Source: Candidatus Kapaibacterium sp. (GTDB taxonomy: Bacteria > Bacteroidota > Ignavibacteria > Kapaibacteriales > UBA4661). From it: a stretch of 41,417 nucleotides of DNA. Location: contig RDXM01000122.1 in assembly GCA_004292595.1 (NCBI GenBank), forward strand, positions 1 through 41,417, written 5' to 3'. The notes beneath the pieces were generated by a model that saw only the letters and a program-made list of their open reading frames with translations, had not been told where the DNA came from and searched no databases. Positions 32,774 to 40,862 of this stretch are shown piece by piece. Within the stretch, counting starts at the first letter, position 1, and each line of letters starts with the position of its first letter. Made by a program: the position numbers and the translations under genes.

Positions 32774-33802
32774 TCAGCCTTCTGCGGCTTTGCGCAAACG
32801 ATTCATAAGTGCGACATTCTGCCGCAAAACGTCATCGTAAATGACAATAACGGCTTCGAGGCGTTCATCATCGGCGGCACGAAGTTCTGCATAGAGGTTT
32901 TGCTCGGAGAGCGCGTAAATAGTCGTGTTCAAGGTACTTTTGCCCAGCAAGGATTTCGCGCTCCCGGTAAAGATTTTTGCCCGTGAAAACCGCACAAAAA
33001 CTGCTTCCGCTTCTTCGAGCGAATCCACAATCAACACCTGCGCATTTGGCGCGTAGTGGCGATACTTCATGCCTGGCGAAAGCGGTGGTTGCTTGTCTTT
33101 CCCATTTGTGCTGTTTTCCTCAAAGCGCACTCCAAATTGTTCGGCAACGGTATTCAATTTGTCCAACGTAATGCTGCCCGGACGCAAGATATGAGGCGGG
33201 TTAGCAAGGATATTGATAACAGTTGATTCTATTCCAAGCGCACACGTGCCGCCGTCCAACACAGCATCTATGCGCCCTTCAAGGTCGTGCATGACGTGGG
33301 CAGCCGTCGTTGGGCTGGGATAGCCAGAGCGATTCGCCGACGGCGCGACAAGCGGCTCTCCCGTTTTGCGAATAAGTTCCAGCGCGACAGGATGCTTTGG
33401 AAAACGCACAGCGACGGTGTGTAAGCCAGCAGTAACAATATCTGGCACAACGTTTTTTTTTGGTAAAATGAAGGTGAGCGGACCTGGACAGAATCGCTCA
33501 AAAAGCACGTCGAAAAATTCTTGGTGAAAAGGAGAAAAATTTTGCGGCGAAAGGTCTGTAATGCTGACCAAATCTTGCTTCTCAGCACAATGCACAATAA
33601 GCGGATTATCGCTCGGACGACCCTTTGCACGAAAAATATTCTGCACCGCTTCCTCGTGAAAAACTCCTGCTCCTAAGCCATAAACGGTTTCCGTTGGAAA
33701 AGCAACATTTCCGCCTGAAGCAACTATCTGTGCGGCTTTGGTGATGTTTTTGTGCGATGCTTCGAGAAGCAAGGTTTGGTAGTCGTGCGTAAGAGTATTC
33801 AC
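32774..33802 (-). CDS. sua5: L-threonylcarbamoyladenylate synthase, long (Sua5) form
   Basis: Sua5/TsaC makes threonylcarbamoyl-AMP for the t6A37 modification of tRNAs. The YrdC domain is complete: GGNVAFPTETVYGLGA, IFRAKGRPSDNPLIVH and VAVRFPKHPVAL, then APSANRSGYPSPTTA. The linker SPGMKYRHYAPNAQVLIV leads into the C-terminal Sua5 domain, so this is the two-domain type. GTG 33802 and TTG 33820 are both possible starts. I choose GTG, though neither has a good ribosome-binding site, and repeat copy 3 begins three bases beyond the TTG. A length of about 342 fits Sua5. Confidence 0.93.
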   Translation of the reverse strand: MNTLTHDYQTLLLEASHKNITKAAQIVASGGNVAFPTETVYGLGAGVFHEEAVQNIFRAKGRPSDNPLIVHCAEKQDLVSITDLSPQNFSPFHQEFFDVLFERFCPGPLTFILPKKNVVPDIVTAGLHTVAVRFPKHPVALELIRKTGEPLVAPSANRSGYPSPTTAAHVMHDLEGRIDAVLDGGTCALGIESTVINILANPPHILRPGSITLDKLNTVAEQFGVRFEENSTNGKDKQPPLSPGMKYRHYAPNAQVLIVDSLEEAEAVFVRFSRAKIFTGSAKSLLGKSTLNTTIYALSEQNLYAELRAADDERLEAVIVIYDDVLRQNVALMNRLRKAAEG

Positions 33803-33822
33803 GATATTCTTAAATGTCAAGT

Positions 33823-33900
33823 AGTGGTCTGAGGCTTCTTGCCTGTGAGTATTGGTGATAGATTCAGGTGAAAAGCACAGACAGGAATGTCTGTGCCACT
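33823..33900. repeat. ~80-bp palindromic interspersed repeat, copy 3 (diverged)
   Basis: The right arm CACAGACAGGAATGTCTGTG plus CCACT is well kept; the left arm (AGTGGTCTGAGGCTTCTTGC) has decayed. The centre GAGTATTGGTGATAGATTCAGG has the orientation of copy 1. It lies between queE and sua5. Confidence 0.8.
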
Positions 33901-33957
33901 GAAGCCTGAATTCTGCTCAGTGTTCGGAGATTTTGCTGGATAGAACGGCTCTCATGC

Positions 33958-34671
33958 CTACACGCCACGCGCGTCGGGATGCCAAATAAATTTGTGCATT
34001 TGGAGCTGAAAGCGCACAGGGAGGCGGTCGGCGAGAATCCATTCCACCATCTGTTGAAATTCGATTGCACCAAACACAGGCGAGAACAGCACACTTGCGC
34101 ATTTCGCGTCCAAAGACCGCTCCAATACGAGATTCTTCGACCATTCGTAATCTTCCCGCGAGCCAATGACAAATTTCACTTCGTCGTGCGGGCGCAGAAT
34201 ATCAAGGTTGGTGTAATTATTCATCGGCATCATTTTCGAGCTAGGCGTTTTCATGTCGATAATGCGAATCACGCGCTCGTCGCAGGGCGATGTATCCACG
34301 TGTCCGCCCGTTTCTACGGCGACGGTAAAACCTTCATCGGCGAAATAGCGCATGAGCGGAAAAACATTGGGTTGTTCCAAAGGTTCGCCGCCCGTAAATT
34401 CCACAAAGCCGCATCCATACTCGCGTACACGGCGGTTGATGTCTTCGCCCGTAACGTCCAGTCCGCCTGTGCGCCTGTCAATCGAATATTTGGTGTCGCA
34501 GTAGGAGCAGCGCAGTTTGCAGCCGTGCAGGCGCACAAACACGCATGGTAAGCCCGCCCGCGTTCCTTCGCCTTGCACGGAATAGAAAATTTCGTTGAGC
34601 AAAAAAGGTAAAGAAAGCGGATTGGCGTCTTGAAGAGCGCGTATCTGCTCGGTTCTGAGCGGTGGAATCAT
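33958..34671 (-). CDS. queE: 7-carboxy-7-deazaguanine synthase
   Basis: QueE is a radical SAM enzyme that forms the deazapurine ring of queuosine/7-deazaguanine. The iron-sulfur cysteines are in HGCKLRCSYCDT (C51, C55, C58; C-x3-C-x2-C). EIFYSVQGEGTRAGLPCVFVRL is the typical lead-in, FVEFTGGEPLEQP the GGE SAM-binding motif, and IDMKTPSSKM the substrate loop. ATG 34671 (MIPPLR) is preferred over TTG 34698. No other que gene is present, and there are no dpd genes, so tRNA queuosine synthesis is the likely destination. Confidence 0.94.
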   Translation of the reverse strand: MIPPLRTEQIRALQDANPLSLPFLLNEIFYSVQGEGTRAGLPCVFVRLHGCKLRCSYCDTKYSIDRRTGGLDVTGEDINRRVREYGCGFVEFTGGEPLEQPNVFPLMRYFADEGFTVAVETGGHVDTSPCDERVIRIIDMKTPSSKMMPMNNYTNLDILRPHDEVKFVIGSREDYEWSKNLVLERSLDAKCASVLFSPVFGAIEFQQMVEWILADRLPVRFQLQMHKFIWHPDARGV

Positions 34672-34822
34672 GGTGGTTTGATAACGGTGTATTTGCAAAA
34701 AAAGAAATGAACATGAGTATTTCTCAGCATTTCAGGCTTGTGCAACATTGTTTCGGAAAAATGTTGTAGATTCTCGTGCTGTGGCGAAACAAAATTACCA
34801 AAAAATCAGTATTTTCGCGTCC

Positions 34823-35338
34823 ATGAATACACAAGAAATCATACCGCCCGCAAACACCGACGCACATTCTGGCACAGAAGCCGCATCGGAACAGCATTTT
34901 CACTATCGTTTGGATTTTTATTGGCAAGCGGTAGCGGCGTACGCGATTGCGCTCATTGCCTACGCGCTCGTGAAAGGCACAATTATTGACGGTTCGCTCA
35001 CGCTGACGCTACGCGACCCCGTGATGATTGTGCTTGCGGTTGTTGTTGTTGCCTCGTGTTTGGTGTCGCTGGCAGCGTGGTTTATGCGGCGTACCATCAC
35101 GATTGGCACGGATTTTATTCGCCTTCAAACGCGCTTGCGTACACGCACCTTCTCGCGGGAGCAGATTGCGGGTATTGCGCTGGGTAAGAAAAAGCTCTTA
35201 AACGTGCGTGGCTCCTATCGTTTGGCAAAAATTCGCCTTGCGAATCGTCGCCGTTTATTGCGTATTCGTCCGTCCTTGTACGAGCAGGAGCAGGAACTTG
35301 TTCAAGCCTTGATTGCTTTCAAGCGTCGTCTGGGCTAA
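34823..35338 (+). CDS. Membrane protein with PH-like C-terminal domain
   Basis: In this 171-residue protein, two hydrophobic helices (AVAAYAIALIAYALV and VMIVLAVVVVASCLVSLAAW) are followed by a region ITIGTDFIRLQTRLRTRTFSREQIAGIALGKKK, which has the strand pattern of bacterial PH-like domains that sit next to membrane helices. The tail is strongly basic. Function unknown. ATG 34823 (MNTQEII); the open frame upstream to 34748 is not supported. It is divergent from queE and precedes the 3-hydroxybutyryl-CoA dehydrogenase gene. Confidence 0.65.
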   Translation: MNTQEIIPPANTDAHSGTEAASEQHFHYRLDFYWQAVAAYAIALIAYALVKGTIIDGSLTLTLRDPVMIVLAVVVVASCLVSLAAWFMRRTITIGTDFIRLQTRLRTRTFSREQIAGIALGKKKLLNVRGSYRLAKIRLANRRRLLRIRPSLYEQEQELVQALIAFKRRLG

Positions 35339-35511
35339 GGCTATTCGTCCGTCAAACAAGTTTTTAGCGTCTTGTGGCTTGAGACAAGAGTGGTCTGCGC
35401 TACCGATACATACTGGCTTTGGTGGTAGTGCAGATGCTTCTGTCTGCGCCTTTTCCGAAAATCCCACACTTCACATTTCACCAACTCCACCACCACCAAT
35501 TACTGAGATTT

Positions 35512-36372
35512 ATGGATTTGTCTTCAATCAAAAATATCGTTGTTGTCGGCGCAGGCACGATGGGTAATGGCATCGCGCACAATTTTGCGCAATACGGTTA
35601 CGAAACAACAATGGTGGACACAAAGGCGGAATTCCTTGAACGCGCCATGAATACTATCACGGCGAATCTCGACCGCCAAGTAAAAAAAGGGGCAATCACC
35701 GCCGACGACAAAACAGCAACGCTTGCACGGCTGAAAACCTCAACAAACCTTGTTGAACAGTGCAAAACGGCAGATTTTATCGTCGAAGCAGCAACGGAAA
35801 ATCAGCAACTCAAAAGCGTGATTTTCCACACGATGGACGACCACAGCCCAGAACACACCATCCTTGCAACGAATACCTCTTCAATTTCGATTACGGAAAT
35901 CGCTGCCTTCACCAAGCGTCCGGGCAATGTGATTGGAATGCACTTTTTCAATCCCGTTCCCGTGATGAAGCTCTGCGAGATTATTTGCGGCATTGCGACA
36001 ACGGAAGATACCTTTGCAGTGACGGAAGAATTGGCGACGAAAATCGGCAAAACGACCGTGTGTGTGCAGGATTATCCAGGCTTTATCTCGAATCGTATTT
36101 TGATGCCGATGATTAACGAAGCGATTTATTGCGTGATGGAAAATATCGCAACGATTGAGGATATTGATACCGTGATGAAATTGGGCATGAATCATCCAAT
36201 GGGACCGCTCACGCTGGCTGATTTTATCGGCTTAGACACGTGCTTGGCAATTATGAACGTGCTGCACGAGGGCTTGGGCGACAGCAAATATCGTCCGTGT
36301 CCGCTTTTGAAGAAAATGGTTGCGGCAGGATACCTTGGAAAGAAGGTAGGACGAGGCTTCTACAAGTATTAA
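35512..36372 (+). CDS. 3-hydroxybutyryl-CoA dehydrogenase
   Basis: This 286-residue enzyme oxidises or reduces (S)-3-hydroxybutyryl-CoA/acetoacetyl-CoA with NAD(P). The Rossmann motif is IVVVGAGTMGNGIAHNFAQYGY (GAGTMG at 13-18). The family signature HFFNPVPVMKLCEII contains the catalytic histidine, and LGMNHPMGPLTLADFIGLD lies in the C-terminal dimer domain. It probably takes part in fatty acid or butyrate-type acyl-CoA metabolism, but no thiolase or crotonase is adjacent. ATG 35512; upstream open codons to 35419 are not supported. Confidence 0.93.
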   Translation: MDLSSIKNIVVVGAGTMGNGIAHNFAQYGYETTMVDTKAEFLERAMNTITANLDRQVKKGAITADDKTATLARLKTSTNLVEQCKTADFIVEAATENQQLKSVIFHTMDDHSPEHTILATNTSSISITEIAAFTKRPGNVIGMHFFNPVPVMKLCEIICGIATTEDTFAVTEELATKIGKTTVCVQDYPGFISNRILMPMINEAIYCVMENIATIEDIDTVMKLGMNHPMGPLTLADFIGLDTCLAIMNVLHEGLGDSKYRPCPLLKKMVAAGYLGKKVGRGFYKY

Positions 36373-36392
36373 TCTGAAAAAATTACTTCTCC

Positions 36393-36425
36393 GTGAGGCT
36401 CTCAATTCCTAATTGAGGGTCTCAC
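36393..36425. repeat. Hairpin after the 3-hydroxybutyryl-CoA dehydrogenase gene
   Basis: GTGAGGCTCTCAATT (36393-36407) pairs with AATTGAGGGTCTCAC (36411-36425) with two imperfect positions. No T-run follows, so termination is uncertain. Confidence 0.55.
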
Positions 36426-36500
36426 TTCCCTCGTAAAACCTCGCTTTTGTGTGCTTCTCCTGATTTGTCAATTTCCCCAACTTCTTTTTCGCATTGCGCC

Positions 36501-37889
36501 ATGAACAGTTCTTGCCCTGTAAAAGCCGCATCAATGCTTGCTTTTCTCGCTATTTCTCTAATGACACTTACCGCGTGTGCTGCGCTTCGCGCCTCAGCAA
36601 GCTACACGCAGGACACGCCGATAGTACGCGGTGTGCGGGTCTATGGCGGTGCAAATGAAAGTGCGCCACCGATAGTACTGCGGAGTAGCAATGAGAACAC
36701 TTCTCCAAATGATGACCGAAACGCAAGTAATGGCGCGATGTTGGGGGCAAGTTATGTAACGGTGGAACTTGATGTGCAAGCGAATTTTATGCCTGCGTTT
36801 GTAGTGCGCTTTGTGCATTGCGACGCGCTTTGGCGCGAGGATTCGCAGAATATCATCATCAATACGCCGCTTTTGCGCACAACAAACGTCGAGGTGCGTC
36901 AAGCAAGTTTTGTCTCGAAATACTTCACCCACCGCGCTGTTTTTACCGCGCCGAACAACGAAGTGCAGTTACAATTTTCGGGAAATTGGAAAGCAAAAAT
37001 TTACGAACAAAACGACCCAACAACGGTGCTTGCAGAGGCGCGATTCTTTGTTGTGGAGCAGGTTGGAGCGTGTGCGCTGGGGCTTATTTCCGACACCTAT
37101 CGCCCCGCGATTGGCGGAACAAGCATGGCAGCTTATACGATGGAAGCAAGCATCCAAGCACCTTCGGAGTACGTTGATATAAATTTTCAAACCGTACAAA
37201 TTTTTCGGAATAATCGTTGGCACGAACCCCGCATCATTACGCAAAACAACGACCTCACGCGCACGGAAATCCTCTACAACAAAGGCGCAGCAACGACGGT
37301 GCTAGGCTTTACCACCGCACAAAAGCGGTTTCGGATTGCGGGCATTCCTGCCGAAAATGAGTATCGTGTTGTGGATATTTCTAATCCCGCCTTCGCACCT
37401 GCTGGCTCTTCGGCAATTCGCCTTGCGCCGCTCGCCGATATTCGCCGCAATGGTGGTGTAAACTTCGTTCCCGCCAATGATGGTGCGCTCATTACGCGGA
37501 ATGTTACCTCTGGCAACGATGAATACGTGTTTGTGGAATTCATTCTCGACCCCGAGCAAAATCCCTCCTCGAAAGAACTTTTTCTAGTTGGTTCGTTCAA
37601 TAATTGGCGAGCGCAAGCCGCATGGAAACTAGAATACGATACAGCAACGCGCCTCTACCGCCTCAAACAATGGATTCGACGCGGACGGCATAATTACCTA
37701 TACGCCACAGGGCGCACCAATCCTACAACAAAAGCGATTGACGACATAAGTTTTGAAGAATGCGAAGGAAATGTCCTGTCGGCAAATCATACGTTTTACG
37801 CGCTGTACTACTATCAAAACCCGAACAATGGTAGATATGATGCGCTCTATGGCGTATCTGCTGTTAATGCTTCGCGCAGAACGCGCTAA
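36501..37889 (+). CDS. DUF5103 / type IX secretion system plug-like lipoprotein
   Basis: This 462-residue protein has a lipobox LTAC (C26). The DUF5103 pattern is clear: IVRGVRVYGG, VTVELDVQANFMPAFVVRFVHCDALW, SKYFTHRAVFTAPNNEVQLQFSGNWKAKIYE and FFVVEQ, then the late E-set-like unit ELFLVGSFNNWRAQAAWKLEYD ... RGRHNYLYATG. In Flavobacterium the Plug protein closes the SprA translocon of the type IX system at the periplasmic side. That makes this gene the best taxonomic and functional marker of the window, although no other T9SS gene is nearby. ATG 36501; codons upstream to 36447 are not needed. The assignment is from remembered motifs. Confidence 0.82.
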   Translation: MNSSCPVKAASMLAFLAISLMTLTACAALRASASYTQDTPIVRGVRVYGGANESAPPIVLRSSNENTSPNDDRNASNGAMLGASYVTVELDVQANFMPAFVVRFVHCDALWREDSQNIIINTPLLRTTNVEVRQASFVSKYFTHRAVFTAPNNEVQLQFSGNWKAKIYEQNDPTTVLAEARFFVVEQVGACALGLISDTYRPAIGGTSMAAYTMEASIQAPSEYVDINFQTVQIFRNNRWHEPRIITQNNDLTRTEILYNKGAATTVLGFTTAQKRFRIAGIPAENEYRVVDISNPAFAPAGSSAIRLAPLADIRRNGGVNFVPANDGALITRNVTSGNDEYVFVEFILDPEQNPSSKELFLVGSFNNWRAQAAWKLEYDTATRLYRLKQWIRRGRHNYLYATGRTNPTTKAIDDISFEECEGNVLSANHTFYALYYYQNPNNGRYDALYGVSAVNASRRTR

Positions 37890-37948
37890 TACTGCTTCGT
37901 CCCTTTGTACACGACAAATCTCTTGAAGAGCGTATAAAATCAGGCTTC

Positions 37949-38026
37949 AGTGGCACAGACATTCCTGTCTGTGTTTGTCGCCTGAATCCCGCACCAACAC
38001 TCACAGACAAGAATGTCTGTGCCACT
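37949..38026. repeat. ~80-bp palindromic interspersed repeat, copy 4
   Basis: The arms are AGTGGCACAGACATTCCTGT on the left and GAATGTCTGTGCCACT on the right, nearly perfect. The centre TCGCCTGAATCCCGCACC has the orientation of copy 2. It lies between the plug-like gene and the large exported protein gene. Confidence 0.9.
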
Positions 38027-38096
38027 ATTTGAAAGAGTTTTGTCGTGTACAGAGGCTTCGTCCTCATTCTTATTCAATCTTTTTCTCCTCCAAGCT

Positions 38097-40520
38097 ATGC
38101 GTACACGTTTTTTGCTTCGTTGGCTACAAGCCGCGTGTTTTCTTGTTTTCTGCGCTTGTTTGTGGCAAAATCTCTTTGCACAGACAACATCTTCTACCCA
38201 AAAATCTGCCTCAAAGACCGCACCAATCCTGACGAAACAGGATTCCGCTATTATGCGAGCAACAAGTATGCGCATTACTCGTGCCGAAATTGGACGGCGT
38301 GTAATTATTGACGGTAGTTTCAGTCCAAATAGCTGCAATAACCCACAAGGCTCGCCAATACTTGCTTGCAAGATAGGGAACGCGCCAGAAGAATTTCTGC
38401 CGTTAGAGGAGCGTTTTGCGTACAAAAATCCACGTTTGGGGAGTAATAGCTGGTCGCATCATTTCCGCTTTGGCTATATTTCTGCCGAAGCCAAGCAAGT
38501 TGTGGCGCGAGTCTTGTGGCTGCGCGGCGCAGATACAATTACGTTGATGCGAGATACTGTGCCTCCTACGTTCTTGATATTGCGTCCAAATACTCGGTAT
38601 CAAAACACTCTTTCTCAAGCCCAAGAACAACCGTACACAATCCTCCGCTCTAAGCCTGATGAATACAAGCCTTTGGAAGATTCCGTGCGTATGCGGTTTA
38701 CGGTTGCTAACATTACGCCGCCATACTCTGTCTATGTTCCTTTGCAGGTAAAAACCTCTGCAAGTCTGGCAAATACAGGTGTTGATGCCATAGGCAAAAA
38801 GCGTGGTGATACTGAAATTATTTACGCAACAACGGGAAATATGGAGATTATCGGTACGTCGCCGTACATAGATTTTGCTTCATCGGGGCTGGCTGTCTAT
38901 GCAGGAAATACGCTGGATACAAGCATTTCGTGGAAATGTTCGCCAAGTACAGTGCGTTTGATTGCACTTCGCCCAAACAAGGCAGGATATAGCTTTGATG
39001 CAGAGTTTGAAGCATCAGGAATATCATTGCCGCATCTCGACCGTGAATTATATTCCTTGAAAGGCGCATTGGTATTGAAGTTTGGGCTAAAAGTGCGCAA
39101 TCCCTACAATGGCATGGTGGATTCTGTGCCAATCGAAAAGAAGTATGCGCAGATTTCATCGGCGTTTGTGCATGAATCTCCTTCGCAATCTGATGAGGAA
39201 ATCGGTCGTGAAGATACGCAAACATGGCTTCAGAAGTATCTTCGAGCAATAAAATTACCTGAAAAATTTGCACCGCTTTTGAGTGCGAAAAATCTGACAG
39301 CGCATATTCTCAAGCCAGAAAGAGGCTGGGGAAGCAAAGTAAGTCAGCGTTTGAACGAAGAGTATAAGCCTTTTGCAAGATCATTATTCGGTTCTGAAGA
39401 TGCATACAAAAGCGAATGTGATATTTGGTCGAAACTAGAGTGGAACGCTCGCTTAGGGCTTCCGAAGCCAGCTCGAATGATTGCTGAAAGTTCTTCGCCA
39501 GAAATTTGCGAAAAAATGTGGCAGAGGTACGCCAGTTTCTCTGCGCCGCGAATGACGCACTTTGTGGTGTTTCTGGATGAAAATAACTCCCGCAATGCGA
39601 CTTCTGGAAAAGTATTACTTCTTGTGCCGCTTGGTATCACGCCAGGTTGGGGCAATGAACTGAAGCAAGCCAGCGACCGCGACCTGATACAATGCGCCCT
39701 CAGCAGTAATAATGCGTTTCTTTCTCAAGCAATGACGTACGCCGAATTGCAAAAAATTCTGCCGAAAACGAACAAGCGTGATGAATTTGGTAACGAGGTG
39801 TACCGCGAAACCATAACAGAGCCAAACCTCGCTCTGCATCTTGATTCGGTGATATACAAGGAGCGATATAGCGCGTCGATTTCTTCTTGGCGGACAGCTT
39901 CTGTCGATTACCGAGCGTTTTTGCAATGGTGCGATAGCACTCGAACAAGCGGAAGTGCGCCCTTTAGCGTAATGGAGACCGATACAGCAGCAATGGTGCG
40001 CCTTCGAGAGGCATATTCGTCATACTATGTGTCGGCGCAGCCGGATAAATCAGAAGCACTCTGTTCTAACACGCAAGAAATAAAGCGGTTTGCAGCCGCA
40101 GGTAAGGAAATTCCCATTTATCTGACTGAAGAAGATGATGCGGAATGGGAGTGTCGTTCTGTGGCTTGGCAGTATGAAAGGCAATATAAATCAAGTAATA
40201 TCGCCAAAGTCCTCGTCGTTTTTGCTGCATCAGGTGAGCGCAAAGGTTTACCGCTCTTCGCGCTCACGGTTGCCACGACGCGGCAAGACTCCAGCAAACT
40301 CGCGCTTCCTTTGTTCCAGCAAGTACGGAAGCCATATCTGGACAGAATGCTCAGTGTGCAAGATTTACAAGACTTACCCTGTGAGCAGTTTGACGGCGAA
40401 TGCCCTGTACGCGGCTCTATGACTACGGAGTACCGCACCTTGTACGATTACTGCACAATGAAAACGAGGCAAGGAGTTTTTCGCAACCGTGCTTCGGAGT
40501 TGATTTCAAGCCGTCGCTAG
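38097..40520 (+). CDS. Large exported protein of unknown function
   Basis: This 807-residue protein has a typical signal peptide (RTRFLLRWLQAACFLVFCACLW ending LFAQ, residues 2-28). The early region (MRITRAEIGRRVIIDGSFSPNSCN) suggests beta-rich domains; residues about 160-370 contain Ig-like-looking stretches (SVRMRFTVANITPPYSVYVPLQV). No catalytic motif is recognised, and no C-terminal T9SS sorting domain is evident (tail RNRASELISSRR). It follows the plug-like gene by about 200 bases with repeat copy 4 between, so an outer-membrane or periplasmic role is likely. ATG 38097; codons before it translate repeat copy 4. Confidence 0.8.
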   Translation: MRTRFLLRWLQAACFLVFCACLWQNLFAQTTSSTQKSASKTAPILTKQDSAIMRATSMRITRAEIGRRVIIDGSFSPNSCNNPQGSPILACKIGNAPEEFLPLEERFAYKNPRLGSNSWSHHFRFGYISAEAKQVVARVLWLRGADTITLMRDTVPPTFLILRPNTRYQNTLSQAQEQPYTILRSKPDEYKPLEDSVRMRFTVANITPPYSVYVPLQVKTSASLANTGVDAIGKKRGDTEIIYATTGNMEIIGTSPYIDFASSGLAVYAGNTLDTSISWKCSPSTVRLIALRPNKAGYSFDAEFEASGISLPHLDRELYSLKGALVLKFGLKVRNPYNGMVDSVPIEKKYAQISSAFVHESPSQSDEEIGREDTQTWLQKYLRAIKLPEKFAPLLSAKNLTAHILKPERGWGSKVSQRLNEEYKPFARSLFGSEDAYKSECDIWSKLEWNARLGLPKPARMIAESSSPEICEKMWQRYASFSAPRMTHFVVFLDENNSRNATSGKVLLLVPLGITPGWGNELKQASDRDLIQCALSSNNAFLSQAMTYAELQKILPKTNKRDEFGNEVYRETITEPNLALHLDSVIYKERYSASISSWRTASVDYRAFLQWCDSTRTSGSAPFSVMETDTAAMVRLREAYSSYYVSAQPDKSEALCSNTQEIKRFAAAGKEIPIYLTEEDDAEWECRSVAWQYERQYKSSNIAKVLVVFAASGERKGLPLFALTVATTRQDSSKLALPLFQQVRKPYLDRMLSVQDLQDLPCEQFDGECPVRGSMTTEYRTLYDYCTMKTRQGVFRNRASELISSRR

Positions 40521-40862
40521 GGAATTATCTTGAACTGTATATTGAAAGCACAATGATTCTGTTGCCTTGAATGCCTCATCAAAACTAGCTTTTGAAGATG
40601 TTCTCATTGCTTGATATAAAGAAAATTTTTGTCGTGAACTCTCTGAAAACAAGTCATAGTCAGCGATGCAAAGATTCAGGTTCGTAGAGAACGTGTGCAA
40701 TTCGTAAAAGTATATTGCTTAAACACAAGCATTTACCGTGCGTGTAGAGGTGTTGTTCTGAGTATTTTCTTGTACAAAGTCTTTGCGATATTCCTTGAAA
40801 GCTAGTATTGAAGAGGCTTGTAGAGCATTTAGTGATATATTTTCAGACAAAAGTAAAGTCAT
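40506..40862 (-). pseudogene. Possible degraded small gene, one in-frame stop, two similar halves
   Basis: From ATG 40862 one minus-strand frame runs to 40506 and is broken only by a stop at 40719-40721. The upper half reads LLSENISLNALQASSILAFK and the lower LFSESSRQKFSLYQAMRTSS with ASFDEAFKA; the two look like diverged copies of one helical segment. I recognise no family. It may be noise in an AT-rich gap. Confidence 0.22.

Noticed and set aside
35425-35450. Possible fifth copy of the palindromic repeat
   Set aside because: GTAGTGCAGATGCTTCTGTC followed by TGCGCC resembles one arm, but no second arm or centre is recognisable, so it is not counted.
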